DNA from: Cupriavidus pauculus
GTDB lineage: Bacteria > Pseudomonadota > Gammaproteobacteria > Burkholderiales > Burkholderiaceae
Direction: 5' to 3'
DNA: 64,000 bases
NCBI RefSeq assembly: GCF_008693385.1
Contig: NZ_CP044065.1
Coordinates: 1,798,001 to 1,862,000 of the forward strand
The notes beneath the pieces were generated by a model, which saw only the letters and a program-made list of their open reading frames with translations, searched no databases and was not told the DNA's origin. The stretch's first letter is position 1. Each line of letters starts with the position of its first letter. Of this stretch, positions 35,007-43,888 are shown in pieces. Both the position numbers and the translations under genes were made by a program.

Positions 35007-36914
35007 TCAGGCTTTACTGGAGACGTCCTGTTGCAGACGATCCACAAATGCGGATACGGACATTACGCCGAGATCCACATTGCCACGGGCACGCACGGCC
35101 ACTTGATTGGCATCCCGCTCCTTTTCACCCACCACCAGCAGGTAGGGGATCTTTTGAAGGGAATGCTCGCGGATTTTATACGTAATTTTCTCGTTACGCA
35201 AATCCGCCTTGGCCCTAAACCCTTGTTTTTGCAAGAGTTGAACTACGTTTTCAGCATATTCTGCGTGCGAATCCGCAATGTTCAGCACGATCACCTGCTC
35301 AGGCGCTAGCCAGGCCGGCAGCGCGCCTGCGTGGTTCTCCAGCAGAATGCCCAGGAAACGCTCGAACGAGCCAAGAATGGCGCGGTGGAGCATCACGGGG
35401 CGCTTGCGCGAATTGTCTTCGGAGACGTATTCGGCATCCAGGCGCTCCGGCAGCACGAGGTCGAGCTGGAGCGTGCCGCATTGCCACGAGCGGCCGATCG
35501 CGTCCTTGATGTGGTACTCGACCTTCGGGCCGTAGAACGCGCCCTCGCCCGGCAGCTCTTCCCACTCCACGCCGCAGGCACGCAGCGCGAGGCGCAGGCC
35601 TTCTTCGGCGTGATCCCACGTCTCGTCCGAACCGGCCCGCTGATCGGGGCGCAGCGAGAGCTTGACCTTCACGTCCTTGAATCCGAAGTCGTCGTAGACC
35701 GAGAACGCGAGTTCGTTGAACGCCTTCGCCTCTTCCACGATCTGCGCTTCCGTGCAGAAGATGTGCGCATCGTCCTGCACGAAACCGCGCACGCGCATCA
35801 GGCCATGCAGCGCGCCCGAAGGCTCGTTGCGATGGCAGGCGCCGAACTCGGCCAGGCGCAGCGGGAGGTCACGATACGAACGCAGGCCGTGATTGAAGAT
35901 CTGCACATGGCCCGGGCAGTTCATCGGCTTGATCGCGTAGTCGCGCTTCTCCGACTCCGTGACGAACATGTTCTCCTTGTAGTTCTGCCAGTGGCCCGAC
36001 TTCTCCCACAGCGAACGGTCCATCACCTGCGGCGTGCGCACTTCCTCGTAGCCGGCGTCCGTCAGGCGGCCGCGCATGTACTGCTCCACGGCCTGCCATA
36101 CCGCCCAGCCCTTCGGATGCCAGAACACCATGCCGGGCGCCTCTTCCTGCAGATGGAACAGGTCGAGCAGCTTGCCGAGCTTGCGGTGGTCGCGCTTCTC
36201 CGCTTCCTCGAGCATGTGCAGGTACGCGTCCTGGTCTTCCTTCTTCGCCCAGGCCGTACCGTAGATGCGCTGAAGCATCTCGTTGTTGGCATCGCCGCGC
36301 CAGTAGGCGCCGGCGACCTTCATGAGCTTGAAGACCTTGAGCTTGCCCGTCGACGGCACGTGCGGGCCGCGGCACAGGTCGACGAAGTTGCCCTCGCGAT
36401 AGAGGCCGATCTCTTCGCTCGCCGGAATCGACGCGATGATCTCCGCCTTGTACTTCTCGCCCATCGACTGGAACAGCGCCACCGCGTCGTCGCGGCTCAG
36501 CACTTCGCGCGTGACTTTCTCGTCCTTGCGCGCAAGCTCCGTCATCTTCTTCTCGATGGCGGCGAGATCTTCCGGCGTAAAGGGACGCTTGTACGCGAAG
36601 TCGTAGTAGAAGCCGTTCTCGATCACGGGACCGATCGTCACCTGTGCATCGGGATAGAGTTCCTTCACGGCATACGCGAGCAAGTGCGCCGTCGAGTGAC
36701 GGATCACGTCGACGCCATCGGCGTCCTTGTCCGTGACGATGGCGAGCGCGGCATCCTGCTCGATGCGAAAACTCGTGTCGACGAGCCGGCCATCCACCTT
36801 GCCGGCGAGCGCGGCCTTGGCCAGACCCGAGCCAATGCTCTGCGCCACTTCAGCCACCGTGACGGGGCCGGGGAATTCACGACGAGATCCGTCAGGCAGC
36901 GTGATTGCGATCAT
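35007..36914 (-). CDS. thrS: Threonyl-tRNA synthetase
   Basis: A 635-residue class II synthetase that charges tRNA-Thr and edits Ser-tRNA. Domains in order: TGS (1-63), the editing domain with [11 protein letters not shown] (about 75) and its second His region, the catalytic core with the zinc ligands Cys in MNCPGH and the later histidines (motif 2 [19 protein letters not shown]), motif 3 near [13 protein letters not shown], and the C-terminal anticodon domain. All expected parts are present. It is the first gene of the translation operon, after a terminator that isolates it from tRNA-Val. Confidence 0.98.
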   Translation of the reverse strand: MIAITLPDGSRREFPGPVTVAEVAQSIGSGLAKAALAGKVDGRLVDTSFRIEQDAALAIVTDKDADGVDVIRHSTAHLLAYAVKELYPDAQVTIGPVIENGFYYDFAYKRPFTPEDLAAIEKKMTELARKDEKVTREVLSRDDAVALFQSMGEKYKAEIIASIPASEEIGLYREGNFVDLCRGPHVPSTGKLKVFKLMKVAGAYWRGDANNEMLQRIYGTAWAKKEDQDAYLHMLEEAEKRDHRKLGKLLDLFHLQEEAPGMVFWHPKGWAVWQAVEQYMRGRLTDAGYEEVRTPQVMDRSLWEKSGHWQNYKENMFVTESEKRDYAIKPMNCPGHVQIFNHGLRSYRDLPLRLAEFGACHRNEPSGALHGLMRVRGFVQDDAHIFCTEAQIVEEAKAFNELAFSVYDDFGFKDVKVKLSLRPDQRAGSDETWDHAEEGLRLALRACGVEWEELPGEGAFYGPKVEYHIKDAIGRSWQCGTLQLDLVLPERLDAEYVSEDNSRKRPVMLHRAILGSFERFLGILLENHAGALPAWLAPEQVIVLNIADSHAEYAENVVQLLQKQGFRAKADLRNEKITYKIREHSLQKIPYLLVVGEKERDANQVAVRARGNVDLGVMSVSAFVDRLQQDVSSKA

Positions 36915-36980
36915 CTTGCACCTCTTGTGCTCTTGTGGAGACCGGCAGCTTATCAGGCGGCCAGCAAACGACAGACGAAA

Positions 36981-37006
36981 AAAAACGCGGCCAAGGCCGC
37001 GTTTTT
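36981..37006. terminator. Intrinsic terminator between tRNA-Val and thrS
   Basis: A short-loop stem, CGCGGCC/GGCCGCG (36986-36992 with 36995-37001), is flanked by A5 and T5. It can work in both directions. On the minus strand it ends the tRNA-Val transcript before thrS. Confidence 0.8.
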
Positions 37007-37142
37007 CTTAACTTGCCGGATCGCTCCGGCTCGAAGGGCGTACCTCGACTACTGACGCTGTTCAGCGGTAGTAGTTCGCGGTGTCATAACCATGATGCCC
37101 CTCGATGTTGATGCTGCAGTTACTTCAGTACTACTTGTTCGT

Positions 37143-37219
37143 TGGTAGGCTCGATTGGACTCGAACCAACGACCCCCACCATGTCAAGGTGGTGCTCTAA
37201 CCAGCTGAGCTACGAGCCT
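37143..37219 (-). tRNA. tRNA-Val (anticodon GAC)
   Basis: A 77-base tRNA with acceptor arms AGGCTCG/CGAGCCT, discriminator A and encoded CCA. The anticodon stem CCACC/GGTGG encloses TTGACAT, giving GAC, which reads GUC and GUU. D- and T-arms are canonical. It lies between relA and thrS and has its own promoter and terminator. Confidence 0.97.
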
Positions 37220-37231
37220 AGCGAAGACGCA

Positions 37232-37261
37232 AGTATAGCATCACTTTCTTTTCGCTTGCAA
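37232..37261 (-). promoter_or_regulatory. Sigma-70-type promoter of tRNA-Val
   Basis: On the minus strand, TTGCAA (37256-37261) and TATACT (37232-37237) are separated by 18 bases, with the -10 twelve bases before the tRNA. The promoter overlaps the 3' end of relA. Confidence 0.6.
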
Positions 37262-39490
37262 CACCCCTTGTACATCTTCTATCAAAGAGAGTGCGCGTTG
37301 CAGTTGCGTGGCCTCCGATACCTCGGCCGTGAACTGCATGCGCGCGACGCCCTTGCTCGTCAGCGTCTTCACGCCCGTCACATTGATCTTCTCGCGCGAC
37401 AGCACTTCCGAGATATCGCGGAGCAGACCCTGGCGATCGACGGCCTCCACGTGGATGTCCACCGGATACACGGCGTCGCTGCGCTTGCCCCACTCCGTCT
37501 GGATCACGCGCTCGGGCGCGCGCGACGACAGCTGCAGGAACGTATGGCAGTTGCGGCGATGGATCGACACGCCGCGGCCGCGCGTGACGAAGCCGACGAT
37601 ATCGTCGGGCGGCGCGGGCTTGCAGCAGCGCGACATCTGCGTCATCAGCGAATCCACGCCCACCACGAGCACGCCGCTCTTCGCGCCGCGCGCCACGCTC
37701 GTCGCGCGGCTCTTCTTGGTGACCGCCTCTTCCTCGCTGAACTGCGGCTCGGCCTCCCCTTCGGGATGCCGCAGCGCATGCTCGACGTGGCGCAGGCTGA
37801 ATTCTTCCTTGGCCACCGCGGCGAACAGATCCTCGGGCGTCTTGAACTGCAGGCGCGTGGCGAGGTCTTCCAGATTCACCGCGGTCTTGCCTTCGCGCTG
37901 CAGCGTCTTGTCGATCATCGCGCGGCCCTGCGCGATGGTTTCCTGCGAGTCGAGCGCGTTGAACCACGCGCGCACCTTCTGCCGCGCGCGCGTGCTGGCG
38001 AGGTAGCCGAGTTCCGCGTTGAGCCAGTCGCGCGAGGGGCCGCCCTGCTTGAGCGCGACGATCTCGACGGTCTGTCCGTTCTTGAGCGGCGTGTTCAGCG
38101 GGACCATCGCGCCATCGACGCGCGCGCCGCGGCAACGATGGCCGAGGTCGCTGTGCAGGTAGTACGCGAAGTCGAGCGGCGTGGCGCCCTGCGGCAGCGC
38201 GACCACGCGCGCCTGCGGCGTCAGCACATAGATATGGTCGTCGATCGCCGCATGCTTCAGCTGCTCCCACGGCGAGTCCTCGTGGGCGACCGAATGGTCG
38301 GCATCGTCCTTCCATGCCAGCAGCTGGCGCAGCCAGGCAATCTTCTCGTCGTAGCGTTCGTTGGCCGCGAAGTTGCCGCCGTACCCCTTGGCGCCCGCTT
38401 CCTTGTAGCGCCAGTGCGCGGCCACGCCGTACTCGGCAAAGTGGTGCATCTCCTGCGTGCGGATCTGGACCTCGAACGCGCGGCCGTCATCGCCGATGAC
38501 CACCGTATGCAGCGAGCGGTAGCCGTTGGACTTGGGCCGCGAGATATAGTCGTCGAACTCGCGCGGGATGGGCTGCCAGATATGGTGCACGATGCCGAGC
38601 ACCGTGTAGCAGTCCTTGATGTCGTCCACGATCACGCGGAAGGCGCGCACGTCGTACAGGTCGGCAAAGTCGAGCTCCTTGCCGCGCATCTTCTTCCAGA
38701 TGCTGTAGATATGCTTGGGCCGGCCGCTGACTTCCGCGCGGATGCCCGCCGCGGCGAGTTCCGACTGCAGACGTTCGATGGCCTGCGAGATATAACCCTC
38801 GCGCTCGATGCGCTTCTCGTCGAGCAGCCGCGCGATGCGCTTGTAGGTCTCGGGCTGCTCGAAGCGGAACGCAAGGTCCTCGAGCTCCCACTTCATCTGC
38901 CAGATACCGAGCCGGTTGGCCAGCGGTGCATAGATGTCGAGCGTCTCGCGCGCGACGCCGGGCAGCGGCATGGCCTTGGTCTGGGCGAGCCAGCGCAGCG
39001 TCTGCAGCCGCGAGGCCAGGCGCACGAGCACCACGCGGATGTCCTGCGCGAACGCCAGCAGCATCTTGCGCAGCGCTTCCACCTGCTCGTGGCGCGCGGC
39101 GGCCTCGGTCTTCGAGGACTCCGAAACATCCGCCTGCCGGCTGTCGCGAACCGCCGCGATGGCACCGATGCGCAGCAGCTGGCGCACGCCCTTGACGAGC
39201 CCCGCTACCTCGTCGCCGAAGCGCGGCGCGATATCGGCCTCCACGCCATCGACGAACGCGGCCAGCGGGAACAGGCACGCGGCCGCGCGCGCGGCATCGT
39301 CCACGCGCAGGCCATCGAGAATGCGCAGCATGCCCTCGGCATGCGACAGCACGGTCTCGCCGGTGGGCAGGTGCGCGGGCGGGCTACCCTCGGGCTCGCC
39401 GCGCTCGCGCACATAGGCGAGCGCGCGCTCCACCAGGTGGGCATCGGGGACGCCCGCCGTCTGGCTCGTGAGGTCGGTCGACGTCACCAT
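37241..39490 (-). CDS. relA: RelA-type (p)ppGpp synthetase
   Basis: A 749-residue long RelA/SpoT homologue producing alarmone from GTP/GDP and ATP on amino-acid-starved ribosomes. The HD hydrolase region is degenerate: the expected His-Asp/Glu-Asp block reads LFPLAAFVDGVEA. The synthetase domain is intact, with GRPKHIYSIWKKM and the RelA-class EFDD motif (REFDDYISRPKSNGYRSLHT). TGS (about 410-470), the helical, conserved-cysteine (SRCCKPAPPDDIVGF) and ACT (about 670-745) domains follow. It should therefore be synthetase-only, with hydrolysis supplied elsewhere. Confidence 0.95.
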   Translation of the reverse strand: MVTSTDLTSQTAGVPDAHLVERALAYVRERGEPEGSPPAHLPTGETVLSHAEGMLRILDGLRVDDAARAAACLFPLAAFVDGVEADIAPRFGDEVAGLVKGVRQLLRIGAIAAVRDSRQADVSESSKTEAAARHEQVEALRKMLLAFAQDIRVVLVRLASRLQTLRWLAQTKAMPLPGVARETLDIYAPLANRLGIWQMKWELEDLAFRFEQPETYKRIARLLDEKRIEREGYISQAIERLQSELAAAGIRAEVSGRPKHIYSIWKKMRGKELDFADLYDVRAFRVIVDDIKDCYTVLGIVHHIWQPIPREFDDYISRPKSNGYRSLHTVVIGDDGRAFEVQIRTQEMHHFAEYGVAAHWRYKEAGAKGYGGNFAANERYDEKIAWLRQLLAWKDDADHSVAHEDSPWEQLKHAAIDDHIYVLTPQARVVALPQGATPLDFAYYLHSDLGHRCRGARVDGAMVPLNTPLKNGQTVEIVALKQGGPSRDWLNAELGYLASTRARQKVRAWFNALDSQETIAQGRAMIDKTLQREGKTAVNLEDLATRLQFKTPEDLFAAVAKEEFSLRHVEHALRHPEGEAEPQFSEEEAVTKKSRATSVARGAKSGVLVVGVDSLMTQMSRCCKPAPPDDIVGFVTRGRGVSIHRRNCHTFLQLSSRAPERVIQTEWGKRSDAVYPVDIHVEAVDRQGLLRDISEVLSREKINVTGVKTLTSKGVARMQFTAEVSEATQLQRALSLIEDVQGVLQAKRK

Positions 39491-39506
39491 TTGCTGCCAC
39501 TCCGCG

Positions 39507-39875
39507 TTACTTCAGCGCCGCGGTCACCACGACTTCGATCAGATAGTCGGGATTCGCGAGCCGCGCTTCCACGGTGGCGCGCGGCGGCGTGTTGCCCTGC
39601 GCGACCCATGCATCCCACACCTCGTTCATCTCGCCGATACGCGTGATGTCGGTCAGGAAGATCTGGCACGAGAGGATGCGCGTCTTGTCGCTGCCCGCCT
39701 CTTCCAGCAAGCGGTCGATATGGCCGAGCACCTCGCGTGTCTGGCCGCGCAGATCGGCCTTGGGGTCGACCTCGGGCACCTGGCCGGCGAGGTAGACCAC
39801 ATTGTTGAAGACCGCATATTCCGAAAGGCGCTGGCCCACGTGGGCGCGCTTGAGGGCGAGGGCGTTGGTGCTCAT
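39507..39875 (-). CDS. RidA family protein (second copy)
   Basis: A 122-residue RidA/YjgF-family protein, presumably an imine/enamine deaminase or a pathway-specific relative. The active-site arginine lies in PPRATVEARLANPDYLIEVVV. It is only distantly similar to the copy at 6.3 kb, although both share the segment MNEVWDAWV or FNAVWDAWV and belong to the same broad subgroup. It lies 16 bases upstream of relA and 43 bases after an alpha/beta hydrolase gene, all on one strand, so it may be co-transcribed with either. Confidence 0.87.
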   Translation of the reverse strand: MSTNALALKRAHVGQRLSEYAVFNNVVYLAGQVPEVDPKADLRGQTREVLGHIDRLLEEAGSDKTRILSCQIFLTDITRIGEMNEVWDAWVAQGNTPPRATVEARLANPDYLIEVVVTAALK

Positions 39876-39918
39876 GATTCGTTTCTGATTCAGTGTTGAA
39901 AATCTCGGGTGCCGGGGC

Positions 39919-40809
39919 TCAGGTACCGAGGAAGAAATCCTTCGCCACGGCGACCTGCGCGGGATCGACGAACGTCGGCGCGTGGCCCACGTCGGGAATT
40001 TCCACCGACCGCACCTGCTGGCCGCGCGCGGTCATTTCCGCGACGGTCTCGCGCAGCAGCAGATCGGATTGCGCGCCGCGCACGATCAGCGTCGGGCCCG
40101 GAATGCCCGCGAACAGCTGCCACAGCATGGCTTCCCCGGCCGCCGCCATCTCGGGCGTGGTCTCGCGGAACGGGACCGCGAGCGCCGGATCGTAATGCGG
40201 CCCCCACTCCATGCCGTCCGGCGTCTGGACGGGCTTGAGGATCGCGCCGTTCAGTTCGCGCCACTGCTCCGGCGTATGGCGGCCGAACGATGCGCTGATC
40301 GTCTGCAGATACGCAAGGCCTTCCTCGAACGTCTTGAAGCGCACGGGCAGGCCCAGGTAAGCGCCGATGCGCTCGAGCGCCTGCGGGGCGATCTTCGGAC
40401 CCACGTCGTTCAGCAGCAGCTTGCGGATGGGCGACCTGGGCAGGCCCGCGAGGCTCATGCCGATCAGGCCGCCCATCGACGTGCCGAACCAATCGACCTG
40501 CTCGACGTTGAGCCGCGCGATCAGCGTGACCATGTCCGACACGTACTGCGGAATCACGTAGCGGTGCGGATCCGCCAGCCAGTCGGAACGGCCGCGGCCC
40601 ACCACGTCGGGGCAGATCACGCGGTAGTCGCCCGACAGCGCGCGTGCCACGGTATCGAAGTCGCGGCCCGTGCGCGTCAGGCCATGCACGCACATCAGCA
40701 CGCGCGGATTCGCGGGATCACCCCACTCGTGATAGGCCATGCGATGCAGGCCGGCGGTGCTGATGCACTGGACAAAGCCAAGGCGCGGACTGGACAGACT
40801 CGACGACAT
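39919..40809 (-). CDS. Alpha/beta-fold hydrolase
   Basis: A 296-residue cytoplasmic hydrolase. The oxyanion-hole segment CVHGLTRTGRDFD, the nucleophile elbow GTSMGG, a downstream acidic residue and the catalytic His in VGHAP are all visible. The ATG at 40809 has GGGAG seven bases upstream. The frame runs much further upstream only as the shadow of the divergent bdhA. An esterase or lactonase is likely, and since bdhA is divergent a 3-hydroxybutyrate oligomer hydrolase is a possibility, but the substrate cannot be read from the sequence. Confidence 0.82.
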   Translation of the reverse strand: MSSSLSSPRLGFVQCISTAGLHRMAYHEWGDPANPRVLMCVHGLTRTGRDFDTVARALSGDYRVICPDVVGRGRSDWLADPHRYVIPQYVSDMVTLIARLNVEQVDWFGTSMGGLIGMSLAGLPRSPIRKLLLNDVGPKIAPQALERIGAYLGLPVRFKTFEEGLAYLQTISASFGRHTPEQWRELNGAILKPVQTPDGMEWGPHYDPALAVPFRETTPEMAAAGEAMLWQLFAGIPGPTLIVRGAQSDLLLRETVAEMTARGQQVRSVEIPDVGHAPTFVDPAQVAVAKDFFLGT

Positions 40810-40932
40810 CGGGACTCCCTCTGAAGGCCGCTCCCGGCGGCAAAAAAACAGCGTGATGGCGATGCGGGGCAAAACGGGATTGTACGCCGCAGCGAGTACA
40901 ATGCCACAGCACATCTCTCGACGGAGGCATTC

Positions 40933-41709
40933 ATGCTCAAAGGCAAGACCGCCCTGGTAACCGGATCGACCAGTGGCATTGGACTCGGCATCGCGCAGGC
41001 ACTCGCCGCGCAGGGCGCCAACATCATCGTCAACGGGTTCGGTGACGCGGACGGCGCAAAGGATGCGATCGCCAAGGCCGGCAACGGCATCAAGGTGGGC
41101 TATCACGGCGCGGACATGAGCAAGGCCGGCGATATCGAGGACATGATGCGCTATGCCGATGCGGATTTCGGCGGTGCCGATATTCTCGTCAACAACGCGG
41201 GCATTCAGTTCGTCTCCAATATCGAGGATTTTCCGATCGAGCGCTGGGACGCGATCATCGCCATCAACCTGACGTCGGCGTTCCACACGACGCGTCTGGC
41301 GCTCCCGGGCATGAAGCGGAAGAACTGGGGGCGCATCATCAACGTGGCCTCCACGCACGGTCTTGTCGCCTCGGCGCAGAAGTCGGCCTATGTGGCCGCC
41401 AAGCATGGCATCGTGGGCTTCACCAAGGTGACCGCGCTGGAAACCGCGCAGACCGGCGTGACCGCGAATGCGATCTGTCCGGGATGGGTATTGACGCCGC
41501 TCGTGCAGAAGCAGGTGGAAGCCCGCGCGCAGAAGGAAGGGATCGATATCGAGCAGGCCAAGCGCGAGCTCGTGATCGAGAAGCAGCCGTCGGGGCAGTT
41601 CGTGACGCCCGAGGAGCTCGGTGGGCTGGCGGTGTTCCTGGCCAGCGATGCCGCGAAGCAGGTGCGCGGCGCGATCTGGAATATGGATGGAGGGTGGGTG
41701 GCGCAGTAA
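40933..41709 (+). CDS. bdhA: 3-hydroxybutyrate dehydrogenase
   Basis: An NAD-dependent short-chain dehydrogenase that oxidises D-3-hydroxybutyrate to acetoacetate, a step in use of poly-3-hydroxybutyrate and ketone bodies. The 258-residue protein shows the cofactor motif TGSTSGIG (about 10-17), NNAG, the catalytic Tyr/Lys in YVAAK and the PGWVLTPLV loop typical of this subgroup. GGAGG precedes the ATG. It converges on scoB, and scoAB activate acetoacetate to acetoacetyl-CoA, so the neighbours complete the pathway. Confidence 0.93.
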   Translation: MLKGKTALVTGSTSGIGLGIAQALAAQGANIIVNGFGDADGAKDAIAKAGNGIKVGYHGADMSKAGDIEDMMRYADADFGGADILVNNAGIQFVSNIEDFPIERWDAIIAINLTSAFHTTRLALPGMKRKNWGRIINVASTHGLVASAQKSAYVAAKHGIVGFTKVTALETAQTGVTANAICPGWVLTPLVQKQVEARAQKEGIDIEQAKRELVIEKQPSGQFVTPEELGGLAVFLASDAAKQVRGAIWNMDGGWVAQ

Positions 41710-41710
41710 C

Positions 41711-41731
41711 CCCCCTCCCGAGGGAGAGGGG
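41711..41731. repeat. Dispersed convergent-junction hairpin, copy 1
   Basis: A short G/C hairpin (CTCCC-GA-GGGAG with an outer CCCC/GGGG interrupted by one A) between the bdhA and scoB stops. It shares GAGAGGGGAGC with the repeat at 43.86 kb. It probably acts as a weak bidirectional terminator. Confidence 0.55.
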
Positions 41732-41743
41732 AGCGAACCGGCG

Positions 41744-42382
41744 TTACTTCACTGTGGCGCCGGTTTTTTGCTGGATCTCTTCGCGCGTCACGCCCGGCGC
41801 CAGCTCCACCAGTTTCAAACCGTCCGCGGTCACGTCGAGCACGCCGAGGTCCGTGATGATGCGGTTGACCACGCCCACGCCCGTCAGCGGCAGATTGCAC
41901 TCCTTCAGGATCTTGATGTCCTCGGTGCCGTCCTTCTTCTTGGCCGTGTGTTCCATCAGCACGACCACGCGGCCCACACCGGCGACGAGGTCCATCGCGC
42001 CGCCCATGCCCTTGACCATCTTGCCCGGGATCATCCAGTTGGCCAGGTCGCCGCGTTCGTTGACCTGCATCGCGCCGAGGATGGCCAGGTTGATATGGCC
42101 GCCGCGGATCATCGCGAACGAGTCCGCCGACGAGAAGATCGACGAGCCCTTGAGCGTCGTCACCGTCTGCTTGCCGGCATTGATCATGTCGGCGTCCACT
42201 TCATCCTCGGTCGGGAACGGGCCGATGCCCAGCAGGCCATTTTCCGACTGCAGCCAAACCTCCATGCCTTCCGGCACATGGTTCGCCACGAGCGTCGGCA
42301 GGCCGATGCCGAGGTTCACGTAGAAACCGTCTTCGAGTTCGCGGGCTGCGCGCGCAGCCATTTCGTCACGTGTCCATGCCAT
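41744..42382 (-). CDS. scoB: Succinyl-CoA:3-ketoacid CoA-transferase subunit B
   Basis: The catalytic subunit of the 3-oxoacid CoA-transferase that moves CoA from succinyl-CoA to acetoacetate. The 212-residue protein carries the active-site glutamate in [10 protein letters not shown] and the typical stretches [10 protein letters not shown] and [14 protein letters not shown]. The ATG at 42382 has GGAG upstream. It starts ten bases after scoA ends, forming the two-gene operon scoA-scoB. With bdhA it allows growth on 3-hydroxybutyrate or acetoacetate. Confidence 0.95.
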   Translation of the reverse strand: MAWTRDEMAARAARELEDGFYVNLGIGLPTLVANHVPEGMEVWLQSENGLLGIGPFPTEDEVDADMINAGKQTVTTLKGSSIFSSADSFAMIRGGHINLAILGAMQVNERGDLANWMIPGKMVKGMGGAMDLVAGVGRVVVLMEHTAKKKDGTEDIKILKECNLPLTGVGVVNRIITDLGVLDVTADGLKLVELAPGVTREEIQQKTGATVK

Positions 42383-42392
42383 GGTTGTCTCC

Positions 42393-43091
42393 TCACTTAG
42401 CACGCACGGTGCGCTGCTCGATGCGTTTTTCGGGGGTGGCGTTCAGCACCAGCCGTTGCACGAAGATGCCGGCCAGATGCACGTCGTCCGGATCGATCTC
42501 GCCGGTTTCGACGATCTGCTCGACTTCGGCGATCGTGATCTTGCCGGCCATCGCGCAGACCGGGTTGAAGTTGCGCGCGGTGCGGCGGAACACGAGGTTG
42601 CCGGCCTTGTCGGCCTTGTACGCCTTGACCAGCGCCACATCGGCGGTCAGCGACTGTTCCATGACGTATTGCTCGCCATTGAACTCGCGCACTTCCTTGC
42701 CTTCGGCCACGATCGTGCCGACGCCCGTCTTCGTGAAGAAGGCCGGGATGCCCGAGCCGCCGGCGCGCAGCTTCTCGGCCAGCGTGCCCTGCGGCGTGAA
42801 TTCGAGCTCGAGTTCGCCGGCCAGGTACTGGCGCTCGAACTCCTTGTTCTCGCCGACGTACGACGAGATCATCTTCTTGACCTGACGCGTGGCGAGCAGC
42901 TGGCCCAGGCCGAAGCCATCGACACCGGCATTGTTGGAGATGCAGGTCAGCTGCTTCGCGCCGCTGTCGCGCAGCGCCGCGATCAGCGCTTCCGGGATGC
43001 CGCACAGCCCAAAACCGCCCACGGCGATCGTCTGGCCATCACGGACGACGTCCGCGAGCGCCTCGGTGGCGCTGGCGTAGACCTTGTTCAT
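42393..43091 (-). CDS. scoA: Succinyl-CoA:3-ketoacid CoA-transferase subunit A
   Basis: The 232-residue A subunit of the acetoacetate:succinyl-CoA transferase. Typical elements are [27 protein letters not shown] and [16 protein letters not shown]. The ATG at 43091 has AAGGAG upstream. The frame extends 23 codons further without similarity. First gene of scoAB. A 16-bp palindrome upstream (43169-43184) and the divergent PAS-LuxR gene may be its control elements. Confidence 0.95.
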   Translation of the reverse strand: MNKVYASATEALADVVRDGQTIAVGGFGLCGIPEALIAALRDSGAKQLTCISNNAGVDGFGLGQLLATRQVKKMISSYVGENKEFERQYLAGELELEFTPQGTLAEKLRAGGSGIPAFFTKTGVGTIVAEGKEVREFNGEQYVMEQSLTADVALVKAYKADKAGNLVFRRTARNFNPVCAMAGKITIAEVEQIVETGEIDPDDVHLAGIFVQRLVLNATPEKRIEQRTVRAK

Positions 43092-43168
43092 GCTTTGCTC
43101 CTTGTTCCTCGGTGATTCCCGCGCGGATGACGTGCCGCCCCGGGATGATCGGCAAGGCACGCCGGGAA

Positions 43169-43184
43169 ATTGTAACGGTACAAT
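43169..43184. promoter_or_regulatory. Palindrome ATTGTA-N4-TACAAT upstream of scoA
   Basis: A perfect dyad with six-base arms lies in the AT-richer part of the region between scoA and the divergent PAS-LuxR gene, 78 bases before scoA. An operator is likely. The binding protein is unknown. Confidence 0.45.
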
Positions 43185-43276
43185 CTTTCACGTGCGAGCG
43201 ATGTCCGGGCCACAGCATACGCCAAGCCGCCGCGCCGACGCCATTACGTAAAAGTACATAAGGGACAAGCCTAGGG

Positions 43277-43825
43277 ATGATGCCGGCCATCGATTACCAG
43301 ACCGCCTTCCAGCTGGCACCCGTCGGCCTCGTGCTGTCGCGCGAGCGCATGATCGAGGATTGCAACGACGAGGTGTGCCGGATTTTCGGCACCACGCGCG
43401 CGGTGCTGATCGGACAGTCGTTCCAGACGCTCTACCCGACCGCCGACGAGTTCGAGCGGACAGGCGCGCGCATCGTGCCCATCATGAATGCGCGCGGCAT
43501 GTATTCGGACGAGCGGATCATGAAACGGGCCACCGGGGAGCTGTTCTGGTGCCATGTCACCGGGCGGGCGCTCGATCGGCGGCAGGCGCTCGGGGCGGGC
43601 ATCTGGACGTTCGAGGACCTGTCGCAGAAGCGGCCCGTGACGGCCGAGCTGACGGCGCGCGAACGCGATATCGCGGCGCAGCTGGTGGAAGGCAAGACCA
43701 GCAAGGAGATTGGCAAGCTGCTGGCGATCAGCCCGCGCACGGTGGACATCTACCGCGCGCGGCTGATGAAGAAGTACGGGGCCCACACGGCGGTGGACCT
43801 CGTACAGCGGCTGGTGAGTCGTTGA
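43277..43825 (+). CDS. PAS domain-LuxR helix-turn-helix regulator
   Basis: A 182-residue orphan regulator. An N-terminal PAS domain (about 5-110, with LAPVGLVLSRERMIEDCND) is joined directly to a LuxR-type helix-turn-helix (about 122-180, with LTARERDIAAQLVEGKTSKEIGKLLAISPRTV). No receiver domain or phosphorylatable Asp pocket is present, so signalling is probably through a ligand or cofactor in the PAS domain. It is divergent from scoAB and may regulate them. The start at ATG 43277 follows AGGG. Confidence 0.85.
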   Translation: MMPAIDYQTAFQLAPVGLVLSRERMIEDCNDEVCRIFGTTRAVLIGQSFQTLYPTADEFERTGARIVPIMNARGMYSDERIMKRATGELFWCHVTGRALDRRQALGAGIWTFEDLSQKRPVTAELTARERDIAAQLVEGKTSKEIGKLLAISPRTVDIYRARLMKKYGAHTAVDLVQRLVSR

Positions 43826-43854
43826 TTCCCTGCTACGAGCGGCTGCGCCGCCCG

Positions 43855-43875
43855 CCCTCTCCCCAGGGGAGAGGG
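43855..43875. repeat. Dispersed convergent-junction hairpin, copy 2
   Basis: A perfect 10-pair hairpin, CCCTCTCCCC-A-GGGGAGAGGG, between two convergent genes. It has the same GAGAGGGGAGC tail as the copy at 41.7 kb. Confidence 0.65.
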
Positions 43876-43888
43876 GAGCAAACACGCT

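Noticed and set aside
35331..37055. 574-codon plus-strand frame opposite thrS
   Set aside because: Antisense to a complete and unmistakable thrS, with Arg/Leu/His-rich low-complexity composition.
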